Positions 13,000-22,399 of a DNA stretch of 28,369 nt are shown piece by piece. How positions within the stretch are numbered: position 1 is the first letter of the stretch; each line of letters begins with the position of its first letter. The stretch covers positions 1 to 28,369 of the forward strand of contig CAMBPP010000005.1 in the NCBI GenBank assembly GCA_945869715.1, written 5' to 3'. Source of the DNA: Bifidobacterium breve (GTDB taxonomy: Bacteria; Actinomycetota; Acidimicrobiia; Acidimicrobiales; Ilumatobacteraceae). The notes under the pieces were generated by a model, which was not told the origin of the DNA, did no database searches, and saw only the letters and a program-made list of their open reading frames with translations. The translations under genes were made by a program, and so were the position numbers.

Positions 13000-14481
13000 T
13001 TATCGGAAGTCCCGAAAATCGGGGAACCCTTCAGCGGGTATTCCTGAAGGATTATTTCCGGGGGGCGGGAAACCCTTCATGCCTCCACCCGGCCCAGCGA
13101 GGTCGCTCAGACCCATTTCACGCATGGCTTTGGCCATCTTCAAGGGGTTAACTTTGCCGGGTTTGCCCTTTTTGTTCGTTTTTCCGCCCGAAAGTGCGGC
13201 CATTCCGCCCATTCGCTTCATCATTTTTTGCATTTCGGTGAACTGCTTCACCAATTTGTTGATGTCGGGCACGGTCGTGCCGCTGCCTTTGGCGATGCGG
13301 GTGCGGCGAGAGCCGTTAATAATTTCTGGGCGACGACGCTCTTCCAATGTCATCGAGCGAATGATGGCCTCGGTGACGGTGATCATGCTGTCGTCAATTT
13401 CTGCACCCTTGGCCGCCTTCGGCATGCCAGGAATCATGCCCATGATGTTCGACATGGAGCCCATCTTTTTTACCTGTTGCAATTGGTCGAGGAAGTCGTC
13501 GAGAGTGAATTCTCCCTCGAACATCTTCGCAGCAGCTTTTTCTGCTTCCTCTTTTTCGAAGACCGACTCGGCTTGTTCGATGAGCGTGAGCATGTCGCCC
13601 ATACCCAAAATGCGCCCGGCCATACGGTCGGGGTGAAACTGCTCGAAGGCATCAAGTTTTTCACCAGTGGCTGCAAAGGCGATGGGCCGACCAATTACTT
13701 CTTTCACTGACAGTGCAGCACCACCACGTGCATCGCCGTCGAGCTTCGACAAAATGACACCGTCAATAGCCAATGTGTTGTGGAATGCTTCTGCGGTGTT
13801 GACCGCATCTTGACCCGTCATTGCATCGATGACGAGGAATGTGTAATTCGGGTTGACGGCATCGGAGATGCGCCGAATTTCATCCATGAGGTCAGCATCG
13901 ATAGACAAACGTCCGGCGGTGTCAACAATAAGAACGTCTTTTCCAATGCGGCGCGCTTCAGCAAGCCCGCGTGTTGCAGTTGTTACTGGGTCGCCCGGTT
14001 CGGAAAAGACGGGAACATCAATTTGTTTACCTAATGTGCGTAGCTGTTCTACTGCTGCTGGCCGCTGGAGGTCGGCCCCGACCAAGAGTGGATGGCGGCC
14101 TTGCGATTTAAACCAACGAGCAAGCTTTGCCGCACTGGTGGTTTTACCCGAACCTTGCAAACCTGCCATGAGCACAACAGTTGGCGGCTTGCTTGCATAA
14201 GAAATTTTGAGGGTCTCGCCGCCGAGCATCGCCGTGAGTTCTTGACTCACAATTTTCACTATTTGCTGACCAGGGTCCAGTGCCTGAGAAAGTTCTGCAC
14301 CAATTGCGGCTTCACGGATTCGCGCTACAACGGTGCGCACTACCCCAACGTTGACGTCGGCATCGAGCAGTGCAGCACGAATTTCACCCAATACTTCATC
14401 GACATCTGCTTCGGTGAGACGGCCTTTGCCGCGCACCTTTTTCAGAATGGATTCAAAACGGGAACTGAGATTGTCGAACAT
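13000..14481 (-). CDS. ffh: Signal recognition particle protein Ffh
   Basis: Ffh binds the signal sequences of nascent membrane and secreted proteins and 4.5S RNA, and hands them to FtsY. The 493-residue product has the N domain (about 1-90), GTPase motifs GLQGSGKTT (107-115), DTAGRL (187-192) and SKLDGDARGG (245-254), and the Met-rich M domain from about 320 (MGSMSNIMGMIPGM, MKRMGGM). The Gly/Pro-rich tail (PGGGMKGFPPPGNNP) is longer than in enterobacteria. The SRP RNA gene is not in the window. Confidence 0.98.
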   Translation of the reverse strand: MFDNLSSRFESILKKVRGKGRLTEADVDEVLGEIRAALLDADVNVGVVRTVVARIREAAIGAELSQALDPGQQIVKIVSQELTAMLGGETLKISYASKPPTVVLMAGLQGSGKTTSAAKLARWFKSQGRHPLLVGADLQRPAAVEQLRTLGKQIDVPVFSEPGDPVTTATRGLAEARRIGKDVLIVDTAGRLSIDADLMDEIRRISDAVNPNYTFLVIDAMTGQDAVNTAEAFHNTLAIDGVILSKLDGDARGGAALSVKEVIGRPIAFAATGEKLDAFEQFHPDRMAGRILGMGDMLTLIEQAESVFEKEEAEKAAAKMFEGEFTLDDFLDQLQQVKKMGSMSNIMGMIPGMPKAAKGAEIDDSMITVTEAIIRSMTLEERRRPEIINGSRRTRIAKGSGTTVPDINKLVKQFTEMQKMMKRMGGMAALSGGKTNKKGKPGKVNPLKMAKAMREMGLSDLAGPGGGMKGFPPPGNNPSGIPAEGFPDFRDFR

Positions 14482-14521
14482 GTGATTCTCAGGCTAGCGA
14501 AAAGTGCCCTTGTTAGCCCCT

Positions 14522-15874
14522 TTAGCCAATAGTTGCACTGACCACAAATGACTTTTCTATGTCCAGCGTGAGCCGAGAGGTGACGAAGTCCTCGGTCAAC
14601 ATGAACTGTTCACCGTCACGGGAACCAACGCGATGAGTCCAACCATTTCCCTCGATGATCTTCACTGCTTCTTCTTCACTCAGGCCGACCAATGCTTTTG
14701 CGTCTTTCTCGGTAGGCAAAACGGTTTGTGGTTCAGGCATGGGTTCTACTGCTCCACCATCGACAGATGGGACTTCACCAGATGATGCACCCGAGTTGCC
14801 ACTGCCTGCACCAGGAGTAGTGATGTTGACGTCGCTATCGGGAACAGTGCTTGTTGGAGTTTGGTCAATGTATTTGTCGTTGAGAGCAAGTGCGCTCACT
14901 GTGTAACCATCGGTAGTTGCATATTCGTATGACGGAAGTAGCCACAGAGTTTTGTCGCTGGCAATAACCGGAGTTAACGATGTGGAAACCTTGGTGAGGC
15001 GAATTGTTTGCACTACTACTTCTTCGTTGGGAACAGATGAGGTGTCTTGTGCAATTTCGGCCTTTGCGCTCACTGCGCCATACCCAAACCAACCTGAATA
15101 GCGCGGGTCACCCAAGCGATTGACCGCCTCCAAGGTACTCACGACTGGATATTTCGGACCGCGCGTGAACTTTAAAAAATTCCCTTGCGCATAAGTCACT
15201 TCCCCATTTGCACCCAGGCCGATATGCCACGACAGCGGCGAGCGCATGCCATCGAAAGTTTGCCAGGCATTTGCCCATACACCGTACGCATCACCTTGCA
15301 CTTCGATGTTTGCATCATCTACAGCGATAGCCATTTTCGCCAGCATTGCCTGCACAATAGATTTTGCTTCATCTTTCGTTGGCACATTCTCAGGCACAGG
15401 CGCTGAAACTACTCTTTCATCTGGCGATGTTGTTGTTGCATCGGAATCACTCATGCCAACGCTTGGAGGAGTCGATGCTTCAGAGGCGGCGACACCTGAG
15501 TAATACCAACTGGGGTACAGGTCGCCGACTAAGGTCAGCACCTCAGAACTTTTCACACCTAATGCTGTTGCAATTTTTTTCAAAGCAGCATCGCTAGCCA
15601 CCACGTCGGTACGTGCCCGCCAGCTTGATGCCTCTTTTCCAAGATCAGCAAGTTCACCATCGACTACGTATTTCACCGAGTAGTTCGGCGCCATGATTTT
15701 TGAACTGCTATTGCTCGATTCAGGGACACCCACCGCATCGCTCGCCGAACGTGTTGACGCGGCAAGTGAAAACGAAATGGGTTGCGGTTGCGACTCTTGA
15801 GCACCACATGCAACAAGGCCAAAAATGGCAACACCACACAAACTGACAAGAGAGCGAAATATTGAAGTGGTCAT
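14522..15874 (-). CDS. Lipoprotein with an I78-inhibitor-like C-terminal domain
   Basis: A 450-residue exported protein. Residues 1-23 are a lipoprotein signal with lipobox LVAC (Cys23 would be lipidated). The body (about 60-330) has no family I recognise but reads as a folded extracellular domain with YPSWYYSG and a Trp-rich part. A Ser/Gly/Pro linker (about 345-390) leads to a C-terminal module of about 55 residues: LVGLSEEEAVKIIEGNGW, RVGSRDGE, then SRLTLDIEKSFVVSATIG. That pattern (G-x-SEEEA, RDGE, RL-x-(L/V)-D, VV-x-A) resembles potato-inhibitor-I/I78 peptidase inhibitors; this assignment is tentative. The gene lies between ftsY (12 bp) and ffh (40 bp), which both act in membrane targeting. 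Confidence 0.75.
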   Translation of the reverse strand: MTTSIFRSLVSLCGVAIFGLVACGAQESQPQPISFSLAASTRSASDAVGVPESSNSSSKIMAPNYSVKYVVDGELADLGKEASSWRARTDVVASDAALKKIATALGVKSSEVLTLVGDLYPSWYYSGVAASEASTPPSVGMSDSDATTTSPDERVVSAPVPENVPTKDEAKSIVQAMLAKMAIAVDDANIEVQGDAYGVWANAWQTFDGMRSPLSWHIGLGANGEVTYAQGNFLKFTRGPKYPVVSTLEAVNRLGDPRYSGWFGYGAVSAKAEIAQDTSSVPNEEVVVQTIRLTKVSTSLTPVIASDKTLWLLPSYEYATTDGYTVSALALNDKYIDQTPTSTVPDSDVNITTPGAGSGNSGASSGEVPSVDGGAVEPMPEPQTVLPTEKDAKALVGLSEEEAVKIIEGNGWTHRVGSRDGEQFMLTEDFVTSRLTLDIEKSFVVSATIG

Positions 15875-15886
15875 ACTCCTTAGACG

Positions 15887-16954
15887 TTACGCCTCTGCGA
15901 AAAGTTCCCGCACATACTCTTCGGGGTTGAACGGCACAAGGTCGCCAATGGTTTCACCGAGACCCACCAATTTCACGGGGATCCCTAACTGGGTTTCAAT
16001 GGCAAAAACAATGCCACCTTTGGCAGAACCATCAAGTTTTGTAAGGACTACGCCCGTGACATTGGTTGCCAATGTAAATTGTTTAGCCTGTGATAAGCCA
16101 TTTTGCCCTGTGGTTGCGTCAATGACTAAAAGTACTTCTGTTACTGTTCCTGCTTCTTTTTCAGCTACGCGACGAACTTTTTTGAGCTCTTCCATCAGAT
16201 TCGAATTGTTCTGCAAACGACCGGCTGTATCGCCCAATACAAGATCTCGGTTATTCGCTGCGGCACTTTGCACCGCATCGAAGATCACCGCACTGGGGTC
16301 TCCGCCTTCACTGCCTCGCACAATGGGAACCTCGGCACGCTGCGCCCATGTTTCCAACTGCTCGCCCGCAGCCGCGCGAAAGGTGTCGCCCGCAGCAAGC
16401 AATACGGAACGGCCCAATGCTTTCTGAGCAAAAGCCACCTTGCCAATTGTGGTTGTTTTTCCTACCCCGTTAACGCCAACAAAAAGCCAAATATTTGGCA
16501 TCTTCACTGAACTGTCGAACTGTAATTCACGCGAGTTGCTGCTGAGTTGACCAGCCATCTCGCCCTGCAATGCATCGAGTAACTCTTGTGGGTTGCTGAT
16601 GTCTTTGCGCCCTACTCGCGCCTTCAAACTTTCCAGAAGCGCAGTTGTTGTAGCTAGACCAACATCGGCACGCAACAGAGTTTCTTCAAGTTCTTCCCAA
16701 GTTTCGGAAGTGATTTTGTCTTTCCCTCGCAGAACGGCAAACGAACCGTTAAAGACCCCAGCCGCACGAGCGAATCGCCGCACCACACCTGGTGCAGGCT
16801 CGAGTTCGGGCTCGGGCTCTGCAACGACAACATCAACAGGTGCCTCTAACGATTGCTGAGGGGCAGCTTTGCGGCGGTTGTACAACACCACGCCCACACC
16901 AAAGAGAACAACAAGGCCAACAAGAACTAATAAAATCACGGGGGCAGAATTCAT
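15887..16954 (-). CDS. ftsY: Signal recognition particle receptor FtsY
   Basis: FtsY docks the ribosome-SRP complex at the membrane. The 355-residue product begins with a transmembrane helix (about 5-25) and an acidic Pro/Glu linker, the membrane-anchored form common in actinobacteria. It then carries the N domain and GTPase motifs GVNGVGKTT (160-168), DTAGRL (242-247) and TKLDGSAKGG (305-314). A Gly (G241) precedes the G3 Asp in place of the usual hydrophobic residue. The gene is 27 bp after smc and shares the cluster with ffh, its partner. Confidence 0.97.
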   Translation of the reverse strand: MNSAPVILLVLVGLVVLFGVGVVLYNRRKAAPQQSLEAPVDVVVAEPEPELEPAPGVVRRFARAAGVFNGSFAVLRGKDKITSETWEELEETLLRADVGLATTTALLESLKARVGRKDISNPQELLDALQGEMAGQLSSNSRELQFDSSVKMPNIWLFVGVNGVGKTTTIGKVAFAQKALGRSVLLAAGDTFRAAAGEQLETWAQRAEVPIVRGSEGGDPSAVIFDAVQSAAANNRDLVLGDTAGRLQNNSNLMEELKKVRRVAEKEAGTVTEVLLVIDATTGQNGLSQAKQFTLATNVTGVVLTKLDGSAKGGIVFAIETQLGIPVKLVGLGETIGDLVPFNPEEYVRELFAEA

Positions 16955-16981
16955 ACAACTCTCTTCAGTAGGTATTCACAC

Positions 16982-19900
16982 TCATTCATTGCCAAAAGAC
17001 GAATTGCGCTCCACGATCACTTTTGATGAACCGCCTGGTTGCATCGTGACACCTAAAAGACAATCGGCAGCTTCCATAGTTCGCTTTTGATGGCTGACCA
17101 CAATGAGTTGCGCATCGTTGCGGAACTCTGAAAGCAAACTCAAAAAGCGAGTGAGGTTCGGGTCGTCCAGCGCTGCTTCAACTTCATCCATTACGTAGAA
17201 CGGAGATGGGCGGCTGCGGAAAACCGCGAACAAAAATGCCAACGCCGCAAGCGAACGTTCTCCACCGGAAAGCAACGATAATTTCTTAATATTCTTTCCA
17301 CCGGGCTTTGCTTCTACTTCAATGCCGGTGTTCAACATGTCTTGTGGGCTCGTGAGAACGAGTGCTCCCTTGCCACCTGGGAAGAGCGTTTCGAAAAGTT
17401 CTCCAAAGTTGCGGGCCACATCGGCGTACGCGGTAGTGAAGACAGTTTGGATTTCTTCATCAACTGCCTTGATGACTCGCAAAAGATCGCGGCGCGTATT
17501 GCGCACATCTTCAAGTTGTGCCTCAAGAAATTCATTGCGCTTTTGCAACTCGGTAAATTCTTCAAGTGCCAATGGGTTGATAGGGCCCATCAAACGCAGT
17601 TCACGCTCGAGATCGCGAGCACGAACAACAGGAGTGAGACCCGCAGGAACTTCAGGTACCTCGGCTGCTTCAGCAACTTCAGGCTCCACTTCAAGATCGC
17701 GACGCAGTGCTTCAATGGAGGCCTCTAGGCGCATGCGCATTTCCGCTTCTTCAATTTCTGTGCGGCGCCCACGCTCACGTGCGTCATCGAGCGCCTTTTC
17801 ACTGGTGCTGCGTTCACGCCGTGCCTCATCGAGACGTTGAGCAACAGAACGCACCTCATCGCTTTGCTTGCGACGTGCTTCGTGTAGTTGTTGCAACAGT
17901 GCCTCGGTTGTAATGCGATGCTGGTCGACGAGTTCGCTTAAAGCAACAATTGCGATAAATGATTTCTCAATGCGGTCACGTTGCCCAGATGCAGCAGCAC
18001 GTGCTTCAGCATCGGCCGTGAGACGCGATTCTGTTTCACTTAAACGCCGCTCAACGAACTGCTTGCGTTCGCGGAGTCCGACAGAACGCACTTCAAGATC
18101 TTTTTGACGCAGAGCAAAATCGGAGGCCTGTGCGTCGAGGCTGGCACGAGTAGCACCAATTGCGCGCATGGTTTCAGTTTCTTGGGCTTCGTCAGCTTCC
18201 AACCTTGGCAAAAGCGCTTCAAGTTCATTGATACGTTGAGCAGCACGTTCTACACGAGCACCCACATCGTCACGTTGTGAACGAACGGCGTCAGATTCTG
18301 CAACAACTTCACGACGCTCAGAAGTGACTTTCGATAATGAGTCGGCGGCCGACAAGCGAGCTGTTTTTAATACATCATGTCGACGTTCAATATCGGAAAG
18401 TGCTTCACGAGCGGTAAGAACTTCAGCTCGCGCGCGGCTGAGTTCGCCTTCACGTCGCTCGGCTTCCGTGGTCGCAATAGCCGAACTTTCAATGGCATCT
18501 TCTAGCGCGCTCGCCGTGACGGCATCGCCCTGAGCACCAAGACGCCAACCCGTTGCACCAAAGCGGTCGCCGCGCTCGGTGACTACGAATAGCTGGGGGT
18601 TGTTTAGTGCAATTTCTACTGCTGCACCCCACGACGTTGCGCACACACTGCTGGCAAGCAGGCGATCGAGCAATGCATTGACCGACGCTTCATATTGGCC
18701 GCCATTGGCGCGCACAAATTGACGCACCAGCAGCGCACCAGCCGGCTGTTGTGCGGGTTGAACTGCACCAGCGCCACCCAAAGCAAGCACTGCGCCTTGC
18801 AAACTCTTAAAGTCGAGCTGGCTAAGCGCATTGCGAGCAGCGTCAACATCAGACATGACGATGCCAGCAATTGCATCACCGAGTGCGGCGTTGACCGCTT
18901 CTTCACGACCAGCATCAATAGTGACTAGGTCGACCAGCGCACCAACCACTCCAGAAACATCTTTCAAATGCTGCAAGCCCGCGCGGCTACGTGCTGCTTC
19001 AAGTGCTTCGCGTAGAACTTCTACACGAGCACTCCAATGCGCGCGTTGCGCACTTGCAATAGAGGCAACTTGCGTCATGGAGTCGAAGGCCACCTCGGCG
19101 CCGGAGCGACGTTCTGAGGCCCCACCCACTTGGTTTTCTAAGAGTTCTGCGGCGGACTCGGCATTTTCGTACTCATTACCTAGTCGTTCAATATCTTGTA
19201 ACAGTCGCTCTGCACGGTCTTCAAGTTGCGCAATGCGCGTACTTACCCGCTGGAGTTCGGCACGGTCACGTTCGTCATTATTATGCAAAGTGCGTAATTC
19301 ACCGCGTACTTCTGCTGCAGCACTTGCGGCTACTGGTACAGGCAATTCAGGAAGTGTGTCTTCCCCATCGGCTTCGCGTCGCGATTCAAAGTCGGAAATT
19401 TGTAGAGCAAGATCATCGGACTCTGGCGACAAGGCTGAAAGTGCGGAATCAATTTCTTCAAGTTCGCTGCGCAAAGCAAAGGCATCGGTTTCTAGCGATG
19501 CCATGACATCGGAGTCCATGAACTGACTGCGATCGCGTTCCATTGAGCGGCGTCGTTCTGCCAAGAGTGCTGAAAGACCACGTGAACGTTCACGCAATTG
19601 CTCAACGCGCACCAACTGGTCACTCACTCCAGTGTCGCCAAGAGCCGTAAGTTCAACCTCGCTCGCGGCAACTAAGACATCGAGCTCAGCCATGCGGGTA
19701 CGAATAGCTTGTTCTTTTTCTACCGAAGCATTTTTCTCAACTGCAATGTTTGACAGTTTCTCTTTCGCAACCAAAATTTCTTGACCGGCTATGTACAGCT
19801 GCAAAATATTTAATTCAGCAACCAATGCTCCGTGTCGGCGAGCAGCATCTGCTTGACGCTCTAAAGGACGCAACTGACGCCGTACTTCACGAATGAGATC

Positions 19901-20476
19901 TTGTACGCGCAAGAGGTTTGCCTCTGTACCGTCAAGACGACGCTCAGCTTTTTCTTTGCGCTTGCGATATTTCAAAACGCCAGCAGCTTCTTCAATAATT
20001 GCCCGGCGATCTTCAGGACGCGCATTCAGCACTGCATCAATTTGGCCTTGACCAATGATGATGTGTTGCTGGCGACCTACGCCCGCATCAGACAAAAGTT
20101 CTTGAACATCGAGCAATCGACATTCCACACCGTTGATGGTGTATTCACTTTCACCGCTACGAAACAGCGTGCGACCCACCGTAATTTCGGTGAAATCGAT
20201 TGCCAATAGGCCCAAAGAGTTATCGAGCGTGAGAAGCACTTCAGCGCGGCCTAGAGCCGGACGCTTCGCTGTACCTGCGAAAATAACGTCATCCATCTTT
20301 TGGCTGCGCACCGAAGATGGGGCCTGAGCACCAAGCACCCATGCAATGGCATCGACCACGTTTGATTTACCCGAGCCGTTTGGGCCAACAACAACAGTGA
20401 CGCCAGACTCAAGTTCCATTGCCGTTGTGTCGGCAAAAGACTTGAAGCCTTTCATGGTGAGAGTTTTCAAAAACAC
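16982..20476 (-). CDS. smc: Chromosome segregation protein SMC
   Basis: SMC forms an ATP-driven ring that compacts and aligns the chromosome arms. The 1164-residue product has the full layout: the N-terminal ATPase half with Walker A GPNGSGKS (31-38) and a Q-loop, a coiled coil from about 170, the hinge at about 500-640 (VVGALVDLVTID...AGIVMSDVDAA), the returning coiled coil rich in Glu/Arg/Ala, and the C-terminal half with the signature LSGGE (1069-1073) and Walker B FYVMDE (1093-1098). The start is GTG. A TACTGT element 11 nt upstream (20488-20493) could serve an extra promoter in the 59-bp gap from mutM. ScpA and ScpB are not in the window. Confidence 0.98.
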   Translation of the reverse strand: MFLKTLTMKGFKSFADTTAMELESGVTVVVGPNGSGKSNVVDAIAWVLGAQAPSSVRSQKMDDVIFAGTAKRPALGRAEVLLTLDNSLGLLAIDFTEITVGRTLFRSGESEYTINGVECRLLDVQELLSDAGVGRQQHIIIGQGQIDAVLNARPEDRRAIIEEAAGVLKYRKRKEKAERRLDGTEANLLRVQDLIREVRRQLRPLERQADAARRHGALVAELNILQLYIAGQEILVAKEKLSNIAVEKNASVEKEQAIRTRMAELDVLVAASEVELTALGDTGVSDQLVRVEQLRERSRGLSALLAERRRSMERDRSQFMDSDVMASLETDAFALRSELEEIDSALSALSPESDDLALQISDFESRREADGEDTLPELPVPVAASAAAEVRGELRTLHNNDERDRAELQRVSTRIAQLEDRAERLLQDIERLGNEYENAESAAELLENQVGGASERRSGAEVAFDSMTQVASIASAQRAHWSARVEVLREALEAARSRAGLQHLKDVSGVVGALVDLVTIDAGREEAVNAALGDAIAGIVMSDVDAARNALSQLDFKSLQGAVLALGGAGAVQPAQQPAGALLVRQFVRANGGQYEASVNALLDRLLASSVCATSWGAAVEIALNNPQLFVVTERGDRFGATGWRLGAQGDAVTASALEDAIESSAIATTEAERREGELSRARAEVLTAREALSDIERRHDVLKTARLSAADSLSKVTSERREVVAESDAVRSQRDDVGARVERAAQRINELEALLPRLEADEAQETETMRAIGATRASLDAQASDFALRQKDLEVRSVGLRERKQFVERRLSETESRLTADAEARAAASGQRDRIEKSFIAIVALSELVDQHRITTEALLQQLHEARRKQSDEVRSVAQRLDEARRERSTSEKALDDARERGRRTEIEEAEMRMRLEASIEALRRDLEVEPEVAEAAEVPEVPAGLTPVVRARDLERELRLMGPINPLALEEFTELQKRNEFLEAQLEDVRNTRRDLLRVIKAVDEEIQTVFTTAYADVARNFGELFETLFPGGKGALVLTSPQDMLNTGIEVEAKPGGKNIKKLSLLSGGERSLAALAFLFAVFRSRPSPFYVMDEVEAALDDPNLTRFLSLLSEFRNDAQLIVVSHQKRTMEAADCLLGVTMQPGGSSKVIVERNSSFGNE

Positions 20477-20535
20477 AGCGTTTTGACAGTATCCGAAATG
20501 TCACCCCGATCTATATTCCGATTGCCGAAGAGCCC

Positions 20536-21402
20536 CTATTTCTGGCAAACAGGGCAAAAGTGCGTTGATCTGCCTGCGCCCATCACCCTTTTGATGATTC
20601 CGCGCCCGCAGGTGCGGCACCTCTCACCTTGCCGGGCATAGACCCGGTGCTCGGTTTGGAAGATCCCTTCCTTGCCGAGGGCATCAACATATTGAGTATC
20701 GGCCAAGGTAGACCCGCCCGCTGCCACTGCCTCGGCGAGCACTTCACCTATATGACCATGAAGCTCGCGTAGTTGCTTCACCGACAGTGTGGCGCTGAGG
20801 TGGTTCCAGCGCAGGCGTGCGCGATGCAAAATTTCATCGGCGTAAATATTGCCAATTCCGGCCACCACCGACTGATCGAGCAACAATGCCTTGACCCCAC
20901 GATTTCCCCGAGTAAAGCGCTCGCGAAAAGCATCGAAGGTGAAGTTGCCCGTGAGCGGGTCGAGCCCAAGACGCGCCACCTCCGGCACAAGTGACACGGT
21001 TCCTGCTTCTAAGTTGTCATCGTCGGGGTTGTAGACCACAACTTCGCCAAATGTTCGTGGGTCAACAAAGCGCAACTCACGCACATCTTCATTTTTCTTC
21101 TCAAGGGTCAGCACTACATGTGTGTGTTTTTCGCGAGAGTCCCCGGGTGCGGCAAGCAGTAGTCGACCACTCATGCGCAGGTGAACCATCATCACATTTC
21201 CTGACGACAGATCGAACAAAAGATATTTACCGTGACGCCGCACAGCAACAAATATTTCCTGATGTAAACCAGCAATGAGCGCTTGTTTGCTGCTGCGCCG
21301 CACTGTACGTTCGCGACCTACCTCAACTTGCGTTATACGTGCACCCACAACTGCGTTTTCCACGCTACGGCGTACCGTTTCCACTTCGGGAAGTTCAGGC
21401 AT
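20536..21402 (-). CDS. mutM: Formamidopyrimidine-DNA glycosylase
   Basis: MutM (Fpg) removes 8-oxoguanine and ring-opened purines and cuts the strand. The 288-residue product begins MPELPEVE, so after Met removal Pro2 is the catalytic amine and Glu3 the proton shuttle. LRMSGRL and the VAGIGNIYADEILHRA helix-turn region bind the lesion. The C-terminal zinc finger has C262, C265, C283 and C286 and the loop residues GRST. The frame is open up to 21468, but the family fixes the start at 21402. Its ATG overlaps the rnc stop by 8 bp, an rnc-mutM-smc order usual in actinobacteria. Confidence 0.97.
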   Translation of the reverse strand: MPELPEVETVRRSVENAVVGARITQVEVGRERTVRRSSKQALIAGLHQEIFVAVRRHGKYLLFDLSSGNVMMVHLRMSGRLLLAAPGDSREKHTHVVLTLEKKNEDVRELRFVDPRTFGEVVVYNPDDDNLEAGTVSLVPEVARLGLDPLTGNFTFDAFRERFTRGNRGVKALLLDQSVVAGIGNIYADEILHRARLRWNHLSATLSVKQLRELHGHIGEVLAEAVAAGGSTLADTQYVDALGKEGIFQTEHRVYARQGERCRTCGRGIIKRVMGAGRSTHFCPVCQK

Positions 21403-22105
21403 CGAGAAGATCACACGCAGCTTGCGCCGCAACTTGCTCTGCTGCTTTTTTTGAACGACCGACACCAAAGGTCTCTAATTTCCCCACACGCACAGATGCG
21501 GTAAAGGTTTTATCGTGATCGGGGCCAATACTTTCCACCGAATAATCAGGTGGATTGAGACCCATGCGAGCCACCAGTTCTTGCAATACTGTTTTGAAAT
21601 CGAGGCGATCAATATTGGGGAGTGCTTCTTGCATTGCAGGAAGCAACACTGCTTCTACTGCACTGAACGCAGCTTCGGGCCCACCATCAAGATAAATAGC
21701 GCCAATGACGGCTTCAAATGCATCAGACAACAGCGAAGTTTTATCGCGCCCACCTGCAGCATCTTCGCCTTTTCCTAATAACAATGCGTCGCCAAGGTGA
21801 ATGCCACGGGCAATGCGTGCAAGTGCAGCAGCACTGACCACACTCTTGCGTAGGTCGGTTAAGCGACCTTCAGGAAGTTCAGAAAACTGCCGATACGCAA
21901 TGTCGGCAACTACCCAACCCAATACTGCATCGCCAAGAAACTCCAAACGTTCATTCGAACGCTCGGCACCATTTTCTGACTGCCAGGAACGATGCAGGAA
22001 GGCATCTTGCAACAATTGTGGGTCACGAAACTCGTATTGGAACGCCGCACATACAGCACGCAACGACTCTGAAGAGGAAACACCGAGCGAAGCAGAGTCG
22101 CCCAT
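21395..22105 (-). CDS. rnc: Ribonuclease III
   Basis: A dimeric double-strand-specific RNase that processes rRNA precursors and some mRNAs. The 236-residue product has the signature NERLEFLGDAVLG (51-63), the second catalytic acidic cluster DAFEAVIGAIYLDGG, and the C-terminal dsRNA-binding domain with FKTVLQELVARMG and the basic GRSKKAAEQVAAQAA. The ATG is 5 bp after the acpP stop. Confidence 0.97.
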   Translation of the reverse strand: MGDSASLGVSSSESLRAVCAAFQYEFRDPQLLQDAFLHRSWQSENGAERSNERLEFLGDAVLGWVVADIAYRQFSELPEGRLTDLRKSVVSAAALARIARGIHLGDALLLGKGEDAAGGRDKTSLLSDAFEAVIGAIYLDGGPEAAFSAVEAVLLPAMQEALPNIDRLDFKTVLQELVARMGLNPPDYSVESIGPDHDKTFTASVRVGKLETFGVGRSKKAAEQVAAQAACDLLDA

Positions 22106-22110
22106 GGAAG

Positions 22111-22386
22111 TTAAGCGCCCTTCGAGATGCGCCCGAACACATAGTCAACGGCATCACGCACAGTTTTGAGGTCTTGAAGATCTTCGTCGTCTATGCGGAA
22201 GTTCGGGACAATGGTGGACAGTTCTTCTTCTAATGCCTCTACAAGTTCAATGAGTGCCAGCGAGTCGGCATCGAGGTCGTCGGAAAACGACTGACCTTCC
22301 GAAATTGCACTCGATTCAATTTCAAGAATCTCTGAGAGTTGGTCGCGGATGATGGTGAATACTCCGGCACGATTGATTGATGACAT
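22111..22386 (-). CDS. acpP: Acyl carrier protein
   Basis: A 91-residue acyl carrier protein. The phosphopantetheine attachment Ser is Ser42 in DADSLALIEL, followed by the acidic helix VEALEEELSTIVP that partner enzymes bind. The upstream part is an ordinary helix 1 (IIRDQLSEILEIESSAI). It carries fatty-acid intermediates and follows plsX, a usual pairing. The frame is open to 22425 inside plsX, but the ATG at 22386 has AAAGGAG 7 nt upstream. The protein is about a dozen residues longer than typical FAS ACPs, at both ends. Confidence 0.93.
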   Translation of the reverse strand: MSSINRAGVFTIIRDQLSEILEIESSAISEGQSFSDDLDADSLALIELVEALEEELSTIVPNFRIDDEDLQDLKTVRDAVDYVFGRISKGA

Positions 22387-22399
22387 GGAATGACTCCTT

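Noticed and set aside
12962..13636. Plus-strand frame of 224 codons
   Set aside because: Antisense to the ffh M domain; no recognisable protein features beyond the shadow of Met/Gly codons.
15825..16427. Plus-strand frame of 200 codons
   Set aside because: Shadow of ftsY on the other strand.
18831..19526. Plus-strand frame of 231 codons
   Set aside because: Antisense to the smc coiled coil; Ser/Arg/Ala-rich composition is the mirror of Glu/Arg/Ala codons, with no family look.
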